DNA of 64,000 nt, taken from Halobacteriovoraceae bacterium (GTDB taxonomy: Bacteria > Bdellovibrionota > Bacteriovoracia > Bacteriovoracales > Bacteriovoracaceae). Position 1 is the stretch's first letter. The number at the start of each line of letters is the position of its first letter. A model generated the notes under the pieces. It saw only the letters and a list, made by a program, of their open reading frames with translations. It was not told the DNA's origin and searched no databases. The position numbers and the translations under genes were made by a program. The DNA lies in NCBI GenBank assembly GCA_020635135.1, contig JACKAJ010000016.1, forward strand, positions 434,001 through 498,000. The letters run 5' to 3'. This document shows positions 52,479-61,304 of the stretch, piece by piece.

Positions 52479-54638
52479 TTATTGATAATATTTTTTCTTA
52501 TTATTAACCAGGTCCACAAAGCTAGAAGGTGCTTTATAAGCTTCTCCTAAATTTGTATATTTCTCCGAATGTTTTAAGATGGTCTCCAACCCAAAAGTAT
52601 CTGCATACTTCAAAGGCCCCATTCTAAACGGCGGGAACCCAAGTCCTAAGAGTAACGCCATATCTACTTCAACTGCAGACTCAGCAATTTTTTCATCTAA
52701 GCAGCGCACACACTCAAAAATCATTGGGAACATCAACCTCTCACAAATTTCCTCGTCAGTGAGATCAGACTTGCGATTAACACTTTTTTCTATAAGCTTA
52801 TTGATGGACTCATTATAATTCTTAGCCAGCTTACCTTTCCTATCAATTTGATACTCGTAAAATCCAAGATTATTTTTTTGTCCAAAGCGCTTATTTTCAA
52901 ACATTAATTTCAAGATATTATTTTCATCAAAAACCATGCGATCAGGATAACCTTTAGCAAGAACTGCCGTACAGTGATGAGCCGTATCTATCCCCACGAC
53001 ATCCAACAAATAAGCTGGTCCCATCGGCCATCCAAATTTTTCCATCACCTTATCAATCCGTGGGAAATCAATACCTTCAGAAATTAATTTCACAAAACCA
53101 TAAAAGTAAGGAAATAAAACCCGGTTTACGAGAAAAGCAGGACAATCATTCACAACAATCGGTGTCTTTCCAAGTTGGACAGCATACTGAACAGCCTTGG
53201 CAATCGTTTGTTCTGAAGTTTTTTCTCCTCGAATGATTTCAACTAATGGCATGCGGTGAACAGGATTGAAGAAGTGAATTCCACAAAAATTCTCTGGTCT
53301 TTTTAAGGCCCTCGCTAGTTCACTAATCGCAATGGTCGAGGTGTTACTAGCGAGAATTGTCTCTTGAGATATGTGCTGTTCAACATCAGCTAGAACAGTT
53401 TTCTTAATTTCTGGATTTTCAACGATCGCTTCAACAACGAGATCAGTTTGTGAAAACTCACCATACTCTAAGCACGGAGTAATAGCCCCCATCACCTTGT
53501 TCATAGAAGCAGTATCTATCTTCCCACGCTCATGTTGTTTGGTGAGTAGTTTTCCCGCTTCATTCAAGCCCAATTCAAGAGCAGCTTGATTGATATCTTT
53601 CATGAGAATAGGGATTCCTCTCGAAGCTGTTTGATAAGCAATCCCACCTCCCATAATTCCTGCTCCAAGAACAGCAGCACTTTTAATTTTATCTGATCCC
53701 TTTGAAAGGATTTTAGATTTTTTCTTTAAAAATTGATCACCAAGAAAAACATTAATCAAACTATTCGCTGTTTCACTATAAGCACATTCAACAAAATAGT
53801 TTGATTCAATTTTTATGGCCTCGTCACGCGTCTTTGTCCATCCATCTGCTATCGAATTGACAACGGCAACGGGTGCTGGATAATGAGGACCCGAAACACC
53901 TTTGATATAACCCTTTGCTGTTTCAAAGGCCATGACCCCTTCGGTTTTATTCAGTTTGAGTGCACCTTTTTTTTGCTCTCTTTTTTCTTTCCAATCAATT
54001 TCACCTCGCATGGCTCGATTTAAAAGGACCAGTGCTTTTTCTTCTAAATTTTCTTTTGAGCTTACAATTGAATCAAGCAGCCCGATTTTGAAAGCTTCAC
54101 GACTAGGGTATTGATTTCCACCTGCAATCCATTCCATGGCATTATCAGCTCCACTAATGCGAGCAAAGCGCACTGTCCCTCCCCAACCAGGGATGAGACC
54201 GAGTTTGGTTTCAGGGAGCCCTACTTTGATATTGTCGTAGGCAATTCGTAAATCGCAGGCAAGACAAACTTCGAAACCTCCGCCAAGGGCAAAGCCATTG
54301 ATAGCAGCAACACTTGGATACGGGAGATCTTCAAGCGAACTAAAGAGTGCATTGGTATTGGCAAGCCATACTAACAATTCATCTTTAGGTCTTTTAAATT
54401 TATCGATAAATTCTGTAATATCAGCACCAAAAATAAAGTGTTCTTTGGCACTTGTTAAAAGCAATCCTTCAATCTTGGTATTCGATTTAATTGTTTCAAG
54501 AGCTTCACCAAACTCTCCAATGGATTGCATATTAAAAACATTTCCACTTTGAGTGGTGTCGTTAATTTGAAGATTGGCAATTCCCTCTTTAACTTCACAC
54601 GTCCAAATTTTTCCTTGGAATATAAAAGTATTCGCCAT
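52479..54638 (-). CDS. fadB: Fatty acid oxidation complex subunit alpha
   Basis: A 719-residue multifunctional enzyme: N-terminal enoyl-CoA hydratase/isomerase (HFIFGADITEF, NGFALGGGFEVCLACDLR) and C-terminal 3-hydroxyacyl-CoA dehydrogenase (VLGAGIMGGGIAYQTASRGI, FCGIHFFNPVHRMPLVEII). The start at 54638 is supported by GGAG. It lies 13 bases after aspS, so beta-oxidation genes are cotranscribed with a tRNA synthetase, an unusual arrangement. Confidence 0.95.
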   Translation of the reverse strand: MANTFIFQGKIWTCEVKEGIANLQINDTTQSGNVFNMQSIGEFGEALETIKSNTKIEGLLLTSAKEHFIFGADITEFIDKFKRPKDELLVWLANTNALFSSLEDLPYPSVAAINGFALGGGFEVCLACDLRIAYDNIKVGLPETKLGLIPGWGGTVRFARISGADNAMEWIAGGNQYPSREAFKIGLLDSIVSSKENLEEKALVLLNRAMRGEIDWKEKREQKKGALKLNKTEGVMAFETAKGYIKGVSGPHYPAPVAVVNSIADGWTKTRDEAIKIESNYFVECAYSETANSLINVFLGDQFLKKKSKILSKGSDKIKSAAVLGAGIMGGGIAYQTASRGIPILMKDINQAALELGLNEAGKLLTKQHERGKIDTASMNKVMGAITPCLEYGEFSQTDLVVEAIVENPEIKKTVLADVEQHISQETILASNTSTIAISELARALKRPENFCGIHFFNPVHRMPLVEIIRGEKTSEQTIAKAVQYAVQLGKTPIVVNDCPAFLVNRVLFPYFYGFVKLISEGIDFPRIDKVMEKFGWPMGPAYLLDVVGIDTAHHCTAVLAKGYPDRMVFDENNILKLMFENKRFGQKNNLGFYEYQIDRKGKLAKNYNESINKLIEKSVNRKSDLTDEEICERLMFPMIFECVRCLDEKIAESAVEVDMALLLGLGFPPFRMGPLKYADTFGLETILKHSEKYTNLGEAYKAPSSFVDLVNNKKKYYQ

Positions 54639-54651
54639 CGTCACTCCTTCG

Positions 54652-56442
54652 TTATTTTTCAAATTTCATTTTCAATTCATCGAGCTGATCCGGATTGGGA
54701 ACCGAAGGTGAATCGGCCATTAAATCCGTCGCTGAGTTTGTTTTAGGAAAAGCAATCACGTCACGAATATTGTCTGTCTTCCCAACCAACATATTCAAGC
54801 GATCGAACCCAAAAGCAATTCCACCATGTGGAGGTGTTCCATATTTTAAAGCTTCAATAAAAAAACCAAATTGTCTGGTGACTTCCTCTTCACTCATTCC
54901 TAAGTATTTAAACATTTGCGATTGAACATTGGTGTCGTAAATTCGAAGTGATCCCCCCGCAATTTCATAACCATTACAAACGAGATCGTAAGCTTCTGCA
55001 TAGAGATCTTTTGCTTCTTGAGCATTTCCTTTTAAGAACTGAGCCATCTGATCTTTCCTTGGAGAAGTAAAGGGATGATGGCGAGCATAGAGTCTTCCTT
55101 CTTCTTCATCATATTCGAAAAGTGGGAAGTCATTCACCCATAAAAATTTATAATCGTTAGGGTCTGCAAGCTTGAGTTCACTGGCGATATGCCGTCTTAA
55201 AGCATCCGTTGAGCTGTGAGCGACATTGTGAGAACTATCAGCAACAAACAGCCACATTCCATCTTCACTTTCCAATGCTTTAAGGTTTTTAAGAACATCA
55301 TCGGTGATAAATTTTGAAATTCCTCCCGATATATTACCGCCTTCAACTTTAAACCAAGCGACTCCCTTTCCACCGTGAGGCTTGACTACGTCTGTAAACG
55401 CATCAATGGCTTTTCTGGCAAACTCTCCCATCGATTTAGAGACAAAGAGAGCCTTTATCATTCCTCCACTACTAACAACTGAACTAAATGCTTTGAACTC
55501 ACTTTTAGCAAAGAGATCTGTAACAATTTTGTGAACCAACCCATAACGAACATCGGGCTTATCCGATCCATAGTCTCTAAGAGCTTGATCGTAACTCATA
55601 GTCGGGATCATAAAATTATCCCCAACAGGAAAACATGCTTTGACTATTTTAGTGGCAAGAGTTCGCATGTACTCAGCCGTTACATAGCTCACCTCAATAT
55701 CAATTTGTGTGAACTCTGGCTGGCGATCGGCCCGCAAGTCTTCATCGCGAAAACATTTACAAATTTGAAAATAACGATCTGTACTTCCAATCATTAATAA
55801 TTGCTTCAATGTCTGAGGAGATTGTGGAAGAGCATAGACTTTTCCTGGGTGGACTCGGCTTGGAACAATATAATCGCGAGCCCCTTCTGGAGTCGTCTTA
55901 TAAAGGATTGGCGTTTCCACTTCAGTAAATTCTTCGGCATAGAGAGTTTCTCGGACTTTTCTCATCAATTGCGAACGCAACATAACAAATGATTGCAAGC
56001 GAGTAGAGCGCAAATCCAAATAGCGATAGCGAAGTTTTAGATCTTCAGTAGCATCGATCTTTCCTTGCGGAAGAAAGGGAACAATTTCAGAATGTGAAAG
56101 AACTTGGAATTCGCTCACCTGAACTTCAACTTCTCCAGTGGCCATGTCTTTATTGACTGCACTTGAAGGGCGTTCATTGACCACCCCTTTTACTTGAACA
56201 ACAGACTCAAGATTAATTCCTTTGAGATCATTTTCCGCATTGCCTGGATATTTCTCAAAGCCAAGCTGAATCATTCCGTATTTATCGCGCAAATCCAGGA
56301 AGTGTAGCCCTCCTAGGTCCCGGTATTTATTTACCCAGCCACACAATAAAACTTCTTTACCAGCGTGAGTCTTGCGAAGCTCACCACAATGGTGTGACTT
56401 TAATAAATGATTACTATGAATAATTGGAGCCGTTTGCTTCAT
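54652..56442 (-). CDS. aspS: Aspartyl-tRNA synthetase (bacterial type)
   Basis: A 596-residue class IIb synthetase charging tRNA-Asp. It has an N-terminal anticodon-binding OB fold (LCGWVNKYRDLGGLHFLDLR), motif 1/2 (FRDEDLRADRQPEFTQID), the bacterial GAD-type insertion (about 285-420) and motif 3 (GIAFGFDRLNMLV). I use ATG 56442 after GGGAGG. It heads an operon with fadBA and is divergent from the DUF192 gene. Confidence 0.97.
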   Translation of the reverse strand: MKQTAPIIHSNHLLKSHHCGELRKTHAGKEVLLCGWVNKYRDLGGLHFLDLRDKYGMIQLGFEKYPGNAENDLKGINLESVVQVKGVVNERPSSAVNKDMATGEVEVQVSEFQVLSHSEIVPFLPQGKIDATEDLKLRYRYLDLRSTRLQSFVMLRSQLMRKVRETLYAEEFTEVETPILYKTTPEGARDYIVPSRVHPGKVYALPQSPQTLKQLLMIGSTDRYFQICKCFRDEDLRADRQPEFTQIDIEVSYVTAEYMRTLATKIVKACFPVGDNFMIPTMSYDQALRDYGSDKPDVRYGLVHKIVTDLFAKSEFKAFSSVVSSGGMIKALFVSKSMGEFARKAIDAFTDVVKPHGGKGVAWFKVEGGNISGGISKFITDDVLKNLKALESEDGMWLFVADSSHNVAHSSTDALRRHIASELKLADPNDYKFLWVNDFPLFEYDEEEGRLYARHHPFTSPRKDQMAQFLKGNAQEAKDLYAEAYDLVCNGYEIAGGSLRIYDTNVQSQMFKYLGMSEEEVTRQFGFFIEALKYGTPPHGGIAFGFDRLNMLVGKTDNIRDVIAFPKTNSATDLMADSPSVPNPDQLDELKMKFEK

Positions 56443-56485
56443 TGTCCCTCCCACTCCTTTCATATAAAATGAGTGTATTGTGAAA

Positions 56486-57139
56486 ATGTTATCATATCAA
56501 AATTTTAAGGGTTTATTGAGTATTATTATTGCTTGTGTGGCCTTTAGCTGTGCCCAGATTAATGCCGATGACAACAAGCATTCTGAGGCTCCCAACCTCC
56601 AAAATGATGTTATTCTCAAAACACCACGCAAAGAAGAGACTCAACCAGCTAAAAAAGCTGGAAAAACCGCGAAATTTCAATCAAAGAATTCCTATCTCAA
56701 CTCCCTCAATAAGGCCATTTTACAAACCCCCTCTGGAAAAAAAATTAATGTCTATTTAGCTATAACTCCAAAGCAACAGGAACAGGGCTTGAGCGGGATC
56801 CGTTCATTTGAATTTCTTGAAAATGAAGGGATGTTTTTCTTTAATTTAGACGATAAATCCCGCAGTTTTTGGATGCCCGATACATACTTTAACTTGGATA
56901 TTTTTTTCTTAGATAAAGATCTCAAAGTCGTTCCTAACGGGGCCGAAAGAAATGCTCCTTATCACCCAGGTCGCGAAAATCTCAACTCTGTTTTCACCAC
57001 TCAAAACTATGTATGCCGGCATGTTCTTGAACTTAAGAGCTCTAAACTCTCTAAAGAAATAACTCCAGGAACAAAACTTATCTGGATTTCTTCTCCAGAT
57101 CACTTGCAAATAGAATCAGAAATTCGTCAGAACCAATAA
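56486..57139 (+). CDS. DUF192-family exported protein
   Basis: A 217-residue protein with an N-terminal lipobox-like signal (SIIIACVAFSC). A low-complexity linker comes next, then a C-terminal DUF192 domain: ILQTPSGKKINVYLAITPKQ, GLSGIRSFEFLENEGMFFFN, RSFWMPDTYFNLDIFFLDKD. The family's function is unknown. An upstream GTG at 56480 is an alternative start. The 3' end overlaps the convergent ftsB-like gene by 62 bases. Confidence 0.8.
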   Translation: MLSYQNFKGLLSIIIACVAFSCAQINADDNKHSEAPNLQNDVILKTPRKEETQPAKKAGKTAKFQSKNSYLNSLNKAILQTPSGKKINVYLAITPKQQEQGLSGIRSFEFLENEGMFFFNLDDKSRSFWMPDTYFNLDIFFLDKDLKVVPNGAERNAPYHPGRENLNSVFTTQNYVCRHVLELKSSKLSKEITPGTKLIWISSPDHLQIESEIRQNQ

Positions 57140-57473
57140 CATCGAGATGTTCTCGTGCTAGTTTTTTCTGGTAATTTTTATCACTTTTTATTTTTTTGAT
57201 TTCTTCAACGAGTTCTTTATTTTCATTTTTAATAAAACTCAATTTATCTTTCATATCTTGAACAGCTTTTTGCTTTTCTTTCAATTCAAGATACCCTCCA
57301 TCCATAAAAATGATTCGCAAAAAACAAAAACTAAGCACTCCCCAAAATAGCAGCTTCTTAAGCTTTTGAGATTTGCTTGAAATTGTCCGGTATGCTGGTT
57401 CAATGAAACGAATGTTTTTTGGAGTAGCCACTTCGTAGCGGGTTTTTCGAGATCTCGATTTCATCCTGAACAT
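57078..57473 (-). CDS. FtsB/DivIC-like septum protein
   Basis: A 131-residue bitopic membrane protein. A basic cytoplasmic tail precedes a transmembrane segment (KLLFWGVLSFCFLRIIF), then a heptad coiled coil (KEKQKAVQDMKDKLSFIKNE) and a C-terminal KLAREHLDVIGSDEF typical of FtsB/DivIC. It probably takes part in the division complex with FtsL and FtsQ. Its length is above the family mean because of the N-terminal extension. Confidence 0.75.
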   Translation of the reverse strand: MFRMKSRSRKTRYEVATPKNIRFIEPAYRTISSKSQKLKKLLFWGVLSFCFLRIIFMDGGYLELKEKQKAVQDMKDKLSFIKNENKELVEEIKKIKSDKNYQKKLAREHLDVIGSDEFLILFASDLEKKSR

Positions 57474-57546
57474 GATTCTCTCACTTTCTTAAGGCCATAA
57501 AACCTTTAACGACCTGAATTTCATTTTAACACAGAGAGAAAAATAA

Positions 57547-58287
57547 TCAAGAAAGAGGGTTTTCGCGAGTAGAAATATCCGACCAAAAGTCTCGCAATAT
57601 TTTTTTCTCAGCAAAAAAAGTTTGCAATGATTCAACCTTCACAGCTTGCAAATCATCAGATAATTCTTTTTCCCCAAGAAGCTCAGTTGAAAATTCTTTA
57701 AGTTTGTTAAAAAATTCTTGAGCAACACGTTCATTTTTAAACTTCCACTTAAAAGTTCTTTTAGTGGTTTTTGTTTCAAGTATTCCAAGATCATCTTTAA
57801 AAATTTCTTCAACAAAGGAAAAATAGTATTTCGCAAGCGAAGAATCACCTAAAGCTCCCAACTCCATTTTTTCAAGTGAGTTTTTTTCACTTTGGGAATC
57901 GAAATTGAGAACAACAGAGTCTTCTTTAACCTCTAAAACCCAAACATTATTAAGAGAAACATCACTTAAGCTCAACATATCTTGCTTGTGAAAGCGAAAT
58001 TTGTCGAACTCACGACAAATCAATTGAGCACTTTTAAGATCGGCGGTTTCAAAGTATTTAATACTAGCAAGATCGATAGTTCCTGATTCTTGCATGAGCC
58101 CAATATCTGTTCGAATATTAGTAGAATCGGTGCATCTTAAAATATCGCAATAACTCTTGTTTTCAAAACGATAAAAAACTCCAGCCGATTCTGGAAAATT
58201 TTCCAAAGATTCTATTGAGGCTTCTTCAGATTCAAGATCGAGACGAAAAGTCTCATCTACTAATTTATTATAATCTGTTTCTATCAT
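57547..58287 (-). CDS. Acidic cytoplasmic hypothetical protein
   Basis: A 246-residue protein starting at ATG 58287. An in-frame TTG at 58308 would overlap yggT by 7 bases. It is acidic and Glu/Leu/Phe-rich with no signal peptide, and cysteines occur in KSYCDILRCTD and LICREFD. No family is recognised. It follows yggT directly, so it is probably in the same operon. Confidence 0.65.
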   Translation of the reverse strand: MIETDYNKLVDETFRLDLESEEASIESLENFPESAGVFYRFENKSYCDILRCTDSTNIRTDIGLMQESGTIDLASIKYFETADLKSAQLICREFDKFRFHKQDMLSLSDVSLNNVWVLEVKEDSVVLNFDSQSEKNSLEKMELGALGDSSLAKYYFSFVEEIFKDDLGILETKTTKRTFKWKFKNERVAQEFFNKLKEFSTELLGEKELSDDLQAVKVESLQTFFAEKKILRDFWSDISTRENPLS

Positions 58288-58301
58288 AGTCAATTGACTC
58301 T

Positions 58302-58532
58302 CTACCAAAGGGCCTTAATACAAAGAATGATAAAGACAACGAGCAGAGGTGAGAAATCAAATGGCATATCGGGTGGAAGTATTTTTCGTGCGGGTTTTAA
58401 AGTAAAATCCGCAAGTTTTCTCATAAACTGCACCACAGGGTATTTCATAGATTGTGGAAAAAAATTACTCAACACTGCATCTGCGATTAGGATAATCATG
58501 TAAATATTCAGCAAAAATCTTATCATTCCCAT
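58302..58532 (-). CDS. YggT-family membrane protein
   Basis: A 76-residue inner-membrane protein with two hydrophobic helices. It has the YggT pattern: FLLNIYMIILIADAVLSNFF, ...RKLADFTLKPARKILPP, DFSPLLVVFIILCIKAL. Some YggT proteins are linked to osmotic or potassium homeostasis or to membrane division factors. It precedes the acidic hypothetical gene with a short overlap or gap. Confidence 0.85.
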   Translation of the reverse strand: MGMIRFLLNIYMIILIADAVLSNFFPQSMKYPVVQFMRKLADFTLKPARKILPPDMPFDFSPLLVVFIILCIKALW

Positions 58533-58663
58533 ACAGTATATGATACACGGCTAAATTTCGATGTCTAGAACCCAGCACAATAAAAAGATAGTTTTTCTGC
58601 AGTTCGTAATAGGACTTGGTATTGCTTTCGCTTTTTGACTGCTGTCACTGTCACACCGTCACC

Positions 58664-58685
58664 GATTCTTCACTGATTCTTCACT
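58664..58685. repeat. Tandem 11-bp repeat
   Basis: GATTCTTCACT occurs twice in a row just outside the four-helix-bundle module. A run of GTCAC-like motifs (GTCACTGTCACACCGTCACC) lies directly before it. It may mark the module's edge. Confidence 0.6.
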
Positions 58686-58708
58686 AACAACAAGCAATTC
58701 ATAATTTA

Positions 58709-58724
58709 TTTTTCAGGGTTCTGG
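58709..58724. repeat. Left copy of 16-bp inverted repeat
   Basis: TTTTTCAGGGTTCTGG; its exact reverse complement is at 59398-59413. The two enclose the divergent four-helix-bundle gene pair. Confidence 0.8.
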
Positions 58725-58734
58725 GATCCTGGGA

Positions 58735-59037
58735 TCAGGGTCCCGGGTTTTGGATTAGTTTCCAAAGATGTGCTGCTAAAACTTCACAGTCTTTTAGTTT
58801 GTTTATTTCATTGAGAATATCGAGTATTGCGTATGTTTTTCTCAGAGAGCCAAGAGCAATTTGATAAAACCGTGCCCGATCTTTCATCGACAATTTCCCA
58901 CTCCCCTCTGCAATATTGAGCACAATACTTAGCGAAGCTCGATCAAGCTGATTTTTCATATGTGATTTTAGTTTTAACTTTTGGCAATGAAGATAAAGTT
59001 TTTTTGCTAATTGATAAGTTTTAAAATCTTTGAACAT
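58735..59037 (-). CDS. Four-helix-bundle (S23/Avd-like) protein A
   Basis: A 100-residue protein of the S23/23S-rRNA intervening-sequence family, a four-helix bundle related to the Avd accessory protein of diversity-generating retroelements. Landmarks are FKDFKTYQLAKKLYLHCQKL, NQLDRASLSIVLNIAEGSGK and RFYQIALGSLRKTYAILDIL. I prefer ATG 59037 to GTG 59046 because it lines up with the partner gene. No reverse transcriptase or rRNA is nearby. It ends in NPGP, as does its divergent partner. Confidence 0.85.
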   Translation of the reverse strand: MFKDFKTYQLAKKLYLHCQKLKLKSHMKNQLDRASLSIVLNIAEGSGKLSMKDRARFYQIALGSLRKTYAILDILNEINKLKDCEVLAAHLWKLIQNPGP

Positions 59038-59041
59038 TGAC

Positions 59042-59066
59042 GTCACTTCTTTTTAAAAATAGTGAC
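59042..59066. promoter_or_regulatory. Inner dyad between divergent gene starts
   Basis: GTCACT (59042-59047) and AGTGAC (59061-59066) are inverted. Each copy sits just upstream of one gene's ATG, so both genes share the leader AGTGAC...ATG. It could be a common operator, or the trace of an inverted duplication. Confidence 0.5.
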
Positions 59067-59068
59067 TT

Positions 59069-59395
59069 ATGAATAATTTTAGAACTTATGACTTAGCCAT
59101 TCAACTCTATCAACAATGTAAAAGAACTAAACTTAAGCACTATGCTAATAACCAACTATTAAGAGCTTCTTTAAGCGTCTGCTTAAACCTTGCTGAAGGA
59201 AATGAAAGATCAACAGTGAAAGACAAAAGACGTTTTTTGGTGATTGCTCTTACTTCACACCGAGAAGTTCAATCAATCATTAGAATTGAAGAATTAATTG
59301 AACTCCATGAACTTTCTGATAAATTGGGAGCTTACCTCTACCGTCTCTGTCACAGTCCACGGTTACTCACTCATTCTCCGAATCCTGGTCCCTGA
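59069..59395 (+). CDS. Four-helix-bundle (S23/Avd-like) protein B
   Basis: A 108-residue paralogue of the gene opposite: NNFRTYDLAIQLYQQCKRTK, NQLLRASLSVCLNLAEGNER, and RFLVIALTSHREVQSIIRIE. It has a slightly longer C-terminal tail ending in SPNPGP, encoded by the 3' flank that resembles the partner gene's 3' flank. The function of S23-type proteins is unknown; they bind nucleic acid in Avd. See the module finding. Confidence 0.85.
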   Translation: MNNFRTYDLAIQLYQQCKRTKLKHYANNQLLRASLSVCLNLAEGNERSTVKDKRRFLVIALTSHREVQSIIRIEELIELHELSDKLGAYLYRLCHSPRLLTHSPNPGP

Positions 59396-59397
59396 AA

Positions 59398-59413
59398 CCA
59401 GAACCCTGAAAAA
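59398..59413. repeat. Right copy of 16-bp inverted repeat
   Basis: CCAGAACCCTGAAAAA; the reverse complement of 58709-58724. It starts 2 bases after the stop of gene B. Confidence 0.8.
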
Positions 59414-59428
59414 ACTATCGGCAAATAT

Positions 59429-59782
59429 TTAAATTGGTTTATAAATCGCAAAGTATGAAATCACAATGAATGTCAGCCACATAATATAAATCCATTGTTT
59501 TTTAAATTGAGGAAGTTTCTTGAGAACAACTGGTCCCCCAAAAGCAAGAAATACCCAAAGACTTGCTTTAACTTTGGCCCAAAGTGGCCAGGGTTCCATG
59601 TGCCGAATTCCTAAGCGAGCCAAAAGCCCCATCCCTGAAACAAGTATTAGCAAACTCGCAATATGAGAGAATATTTTTTGTTTTTTAGTTCCGCTATTAC
59701 TCCAACATTGAAGAGCAAAGATACTAAAAAAAGATATAATCATAAAAAGGTGAATCATTTTATAAATTTCATAACTAATCAT
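59429..59782 (-). CDS. SirB-like membrane protein
   Basis: A 117-residue protein with four predicted transmembrane helices (MIHLFMIISFFSIFALQC; SHIASLLILVSGMGLLARLG; VKASLWVFLAFGGPVVLKKL; WIYIMWLTFIVISYFAIY). The order and the conserved lysine near KVKASLWV resemble the SirB family, but I place it there only tentatively. It is last in the DUF502-rhodanese-pepD operon, 11 bases after pepD. Confidence 0.65.
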   Translation of the reverse strand: MISYEIYKMIHLFMIISFFSIFALQCWSNSGTKKQKIFSHIASLLILVSGMGLLARLGIRHMEPWPLWAKVKASLWVFLAFGGPVVLKKLPQFKKQWIYIMWLTFIVISYFAIYKPI

Positions 59783-59793
59783 TTTTATCTCTC

Positions 59794-61263
59794 CTAAAAA
59801 CTTTCAACAAAACTCACTAAATACTTCCAAAATAAACTTACGGAAGGAATGTGAACACCTTCATCAGGTGAATGAGCATTTGTAATCGTTGGGCCAAAAC
59901 TAATCGCTTCAACGTTTCCTTTCAATCGATCCATTAAAATTCCACACTCTAAACCAGCATGAATGGCTTTCACTTTTGGTTCTTCTCCAAAAAGTTGCGC
60001 ATAAACATTCTTAGCTTTTGCGAGCAAACTGCTTTCAAAATTGGGATTCCAACTTGGGTACTCCGAATTTTTATCCAGTTTAAGATTAAATTGTTCCGCA
60101 ACCAAATGAAATTGATTCTCTAAGCTCGTTGCTTCATCACGATTAAAAAATCTCATTGAAGTCAGAATATAGAGTTTTTCATTGATTAAAATCACTTTTG
60201 CAACATTGTTGCTCGTGGCAACCAAGGCTTCTCCATCTTGAGTAAAGCCTCTTACGATAGAGTAAACTCCGTCCGGAAAAAAATTCATTAACGCTACAAA
60301 TTCTTGAGAATCTGCTGAGTTCAATGCTTTGTTATTATGGTCAATAACTTCTAATTTAATTTCAAAATTTTGATCTTCTTTCGCAAGATAGCCTCGCCAT
60401 CCATCCGTAATTTTTTCCGCTATGTTTTGAATATCATTTTCATAGTGAGGATCGGCATAGAAAATACAATAAGCATCTCGAGGAATAATGTTATGAGCTT
60501 TTCCACCATTAAATTCAGCAATGCGAATTTCTTGATTTTTAAACTCGGTCAATAACTTAATTAGCATTTTACATGAATTGGCCCGGTAGCGATGAATATC
60601 AACTCCAGAGTGTCCTCCAGCAAAATGATTAAGTGAAACTTTGTAAGCTTTATAATTATTTGGAACTTCTGAAAAATTTAAATTTTTATTAAATTCAAAA
60701 TTTGCTCCACCAGCACATCCAACGTAAAGACTTCCCCATTCTTCTGTATCGAGGTTTAATACAAAATCTCCAGAAGCTAACTGTGAATTAAGTTCTAATG
60801 CCCCCGTAAGACCAGTTTCTTCATCGATTGTAAAAAGTAAGTCCATTGCAGGATGGGAAACTTTTTCGTCTAATGCCAATGCCATCGCAGCAGCACAGCC
60901 TATTCCATTGTCAGCCCCTAATGTTGTCCCTCTCGCTTTAACCCATGACCCATCGACATAAGCTTCAATAGGATCAGTGAGAAAGTTGATAGACTTGCCA
61001 GGAACAGCATCTGTCACCATATCCAAGTGATTTTGAATTATCAACTTTGGAGTTTTTTCTTTTCCTTTAGAAGCAGGGATATGAATCACTAAATTTCCCG
61101 CTTCATCTGTCTGATAATCAAAACTATTTTTCTCTGCAATTGAAATAAAATAACTTCTAATTTTATCTTCAGATTTTGATGGTCGAGGGACTTTTGTCAT
61201 TTCACCAAAGAGGTTCCAAAGATTTTTGGGAGCCCCAGCCTCATTAATCTCTAAGTGTGTCAT
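59794..61263 (-). CDS. pepD: Aminoacyl-histidine dipeptidase (M20C)
   Basis: A 489-residue zinc dipeptidase that cleaves Xaa-His dipeptides in the cytoplasm. Metal and catalytic residues appear in IIQNHLDMVTDA, ARGTTLGADNGIGCA, LFTIDEETGLTGA and LNLDTEEWG. HAGLECGILMDRL and FGPTITNAHSPDEGV are also typical. GGAG precedes the ATG. Length matches PepD. It lies between a rhodanese-like gene and a SirB-like gene. Confidence 0.95.
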   Translation of the reverse strand: MTHLEINEAGAPKNLWNLFGEMTKVPRPSKSEDKIRSYFISIAEKNSFDYQTDEAGNLVIHIPASKGKEKTPKLIIQNHLDMVTDAVPGKSINFLTDPIEAYVDGSWVKARGTTLGADNGIGCAAAMALALDEKVSHPAMDLLFTIDEETGLTGALELNSQLASGDFVLNLDTEEWGSLYVGCAGGANFEFNKNLNFSEVPNNYKAYKVSLNHFAGGHSGVDIHRYRANSCKMLIKLLTEFKNQEIRIAEFNGGKAHNIIPRDAYCIFYADPHYENDIQNIAEKITDGWRGYLAKEDQNFEIKLEVIDHNNKALNSADSQEFVALMNFFPDGVYSIVRGFTQDGEALVATSNNVAKVILINEKLYILTSMRFFNRDEATSLENQFHLVAEQFNLKLDKNSEYPSWNPNFESSLLAKAKNVYAQLFGEEPKVKAIHAGLECGILMDRLKGNVEAISFGPTITNAHSPDEGVHIPSVSLFWKYLVSFVESF

Positions 61264-61304
61264 TGTGAGTCTCCTTTATTGAAAAATTGTGACAAAGATT
61301 TAGC

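Noticed and set aside
58664..58740. Possible CRISPR-like short repeats near the four-helix-bundle genes
   Set aside because: Only two 11-bp units in direct contact and no spacers.
58735..59395. Diversity-generating retroelement suggested by Avd-like proteins
   Set aside because: No reverse transcriptase, template repeat or variable target gene is visible in the window.
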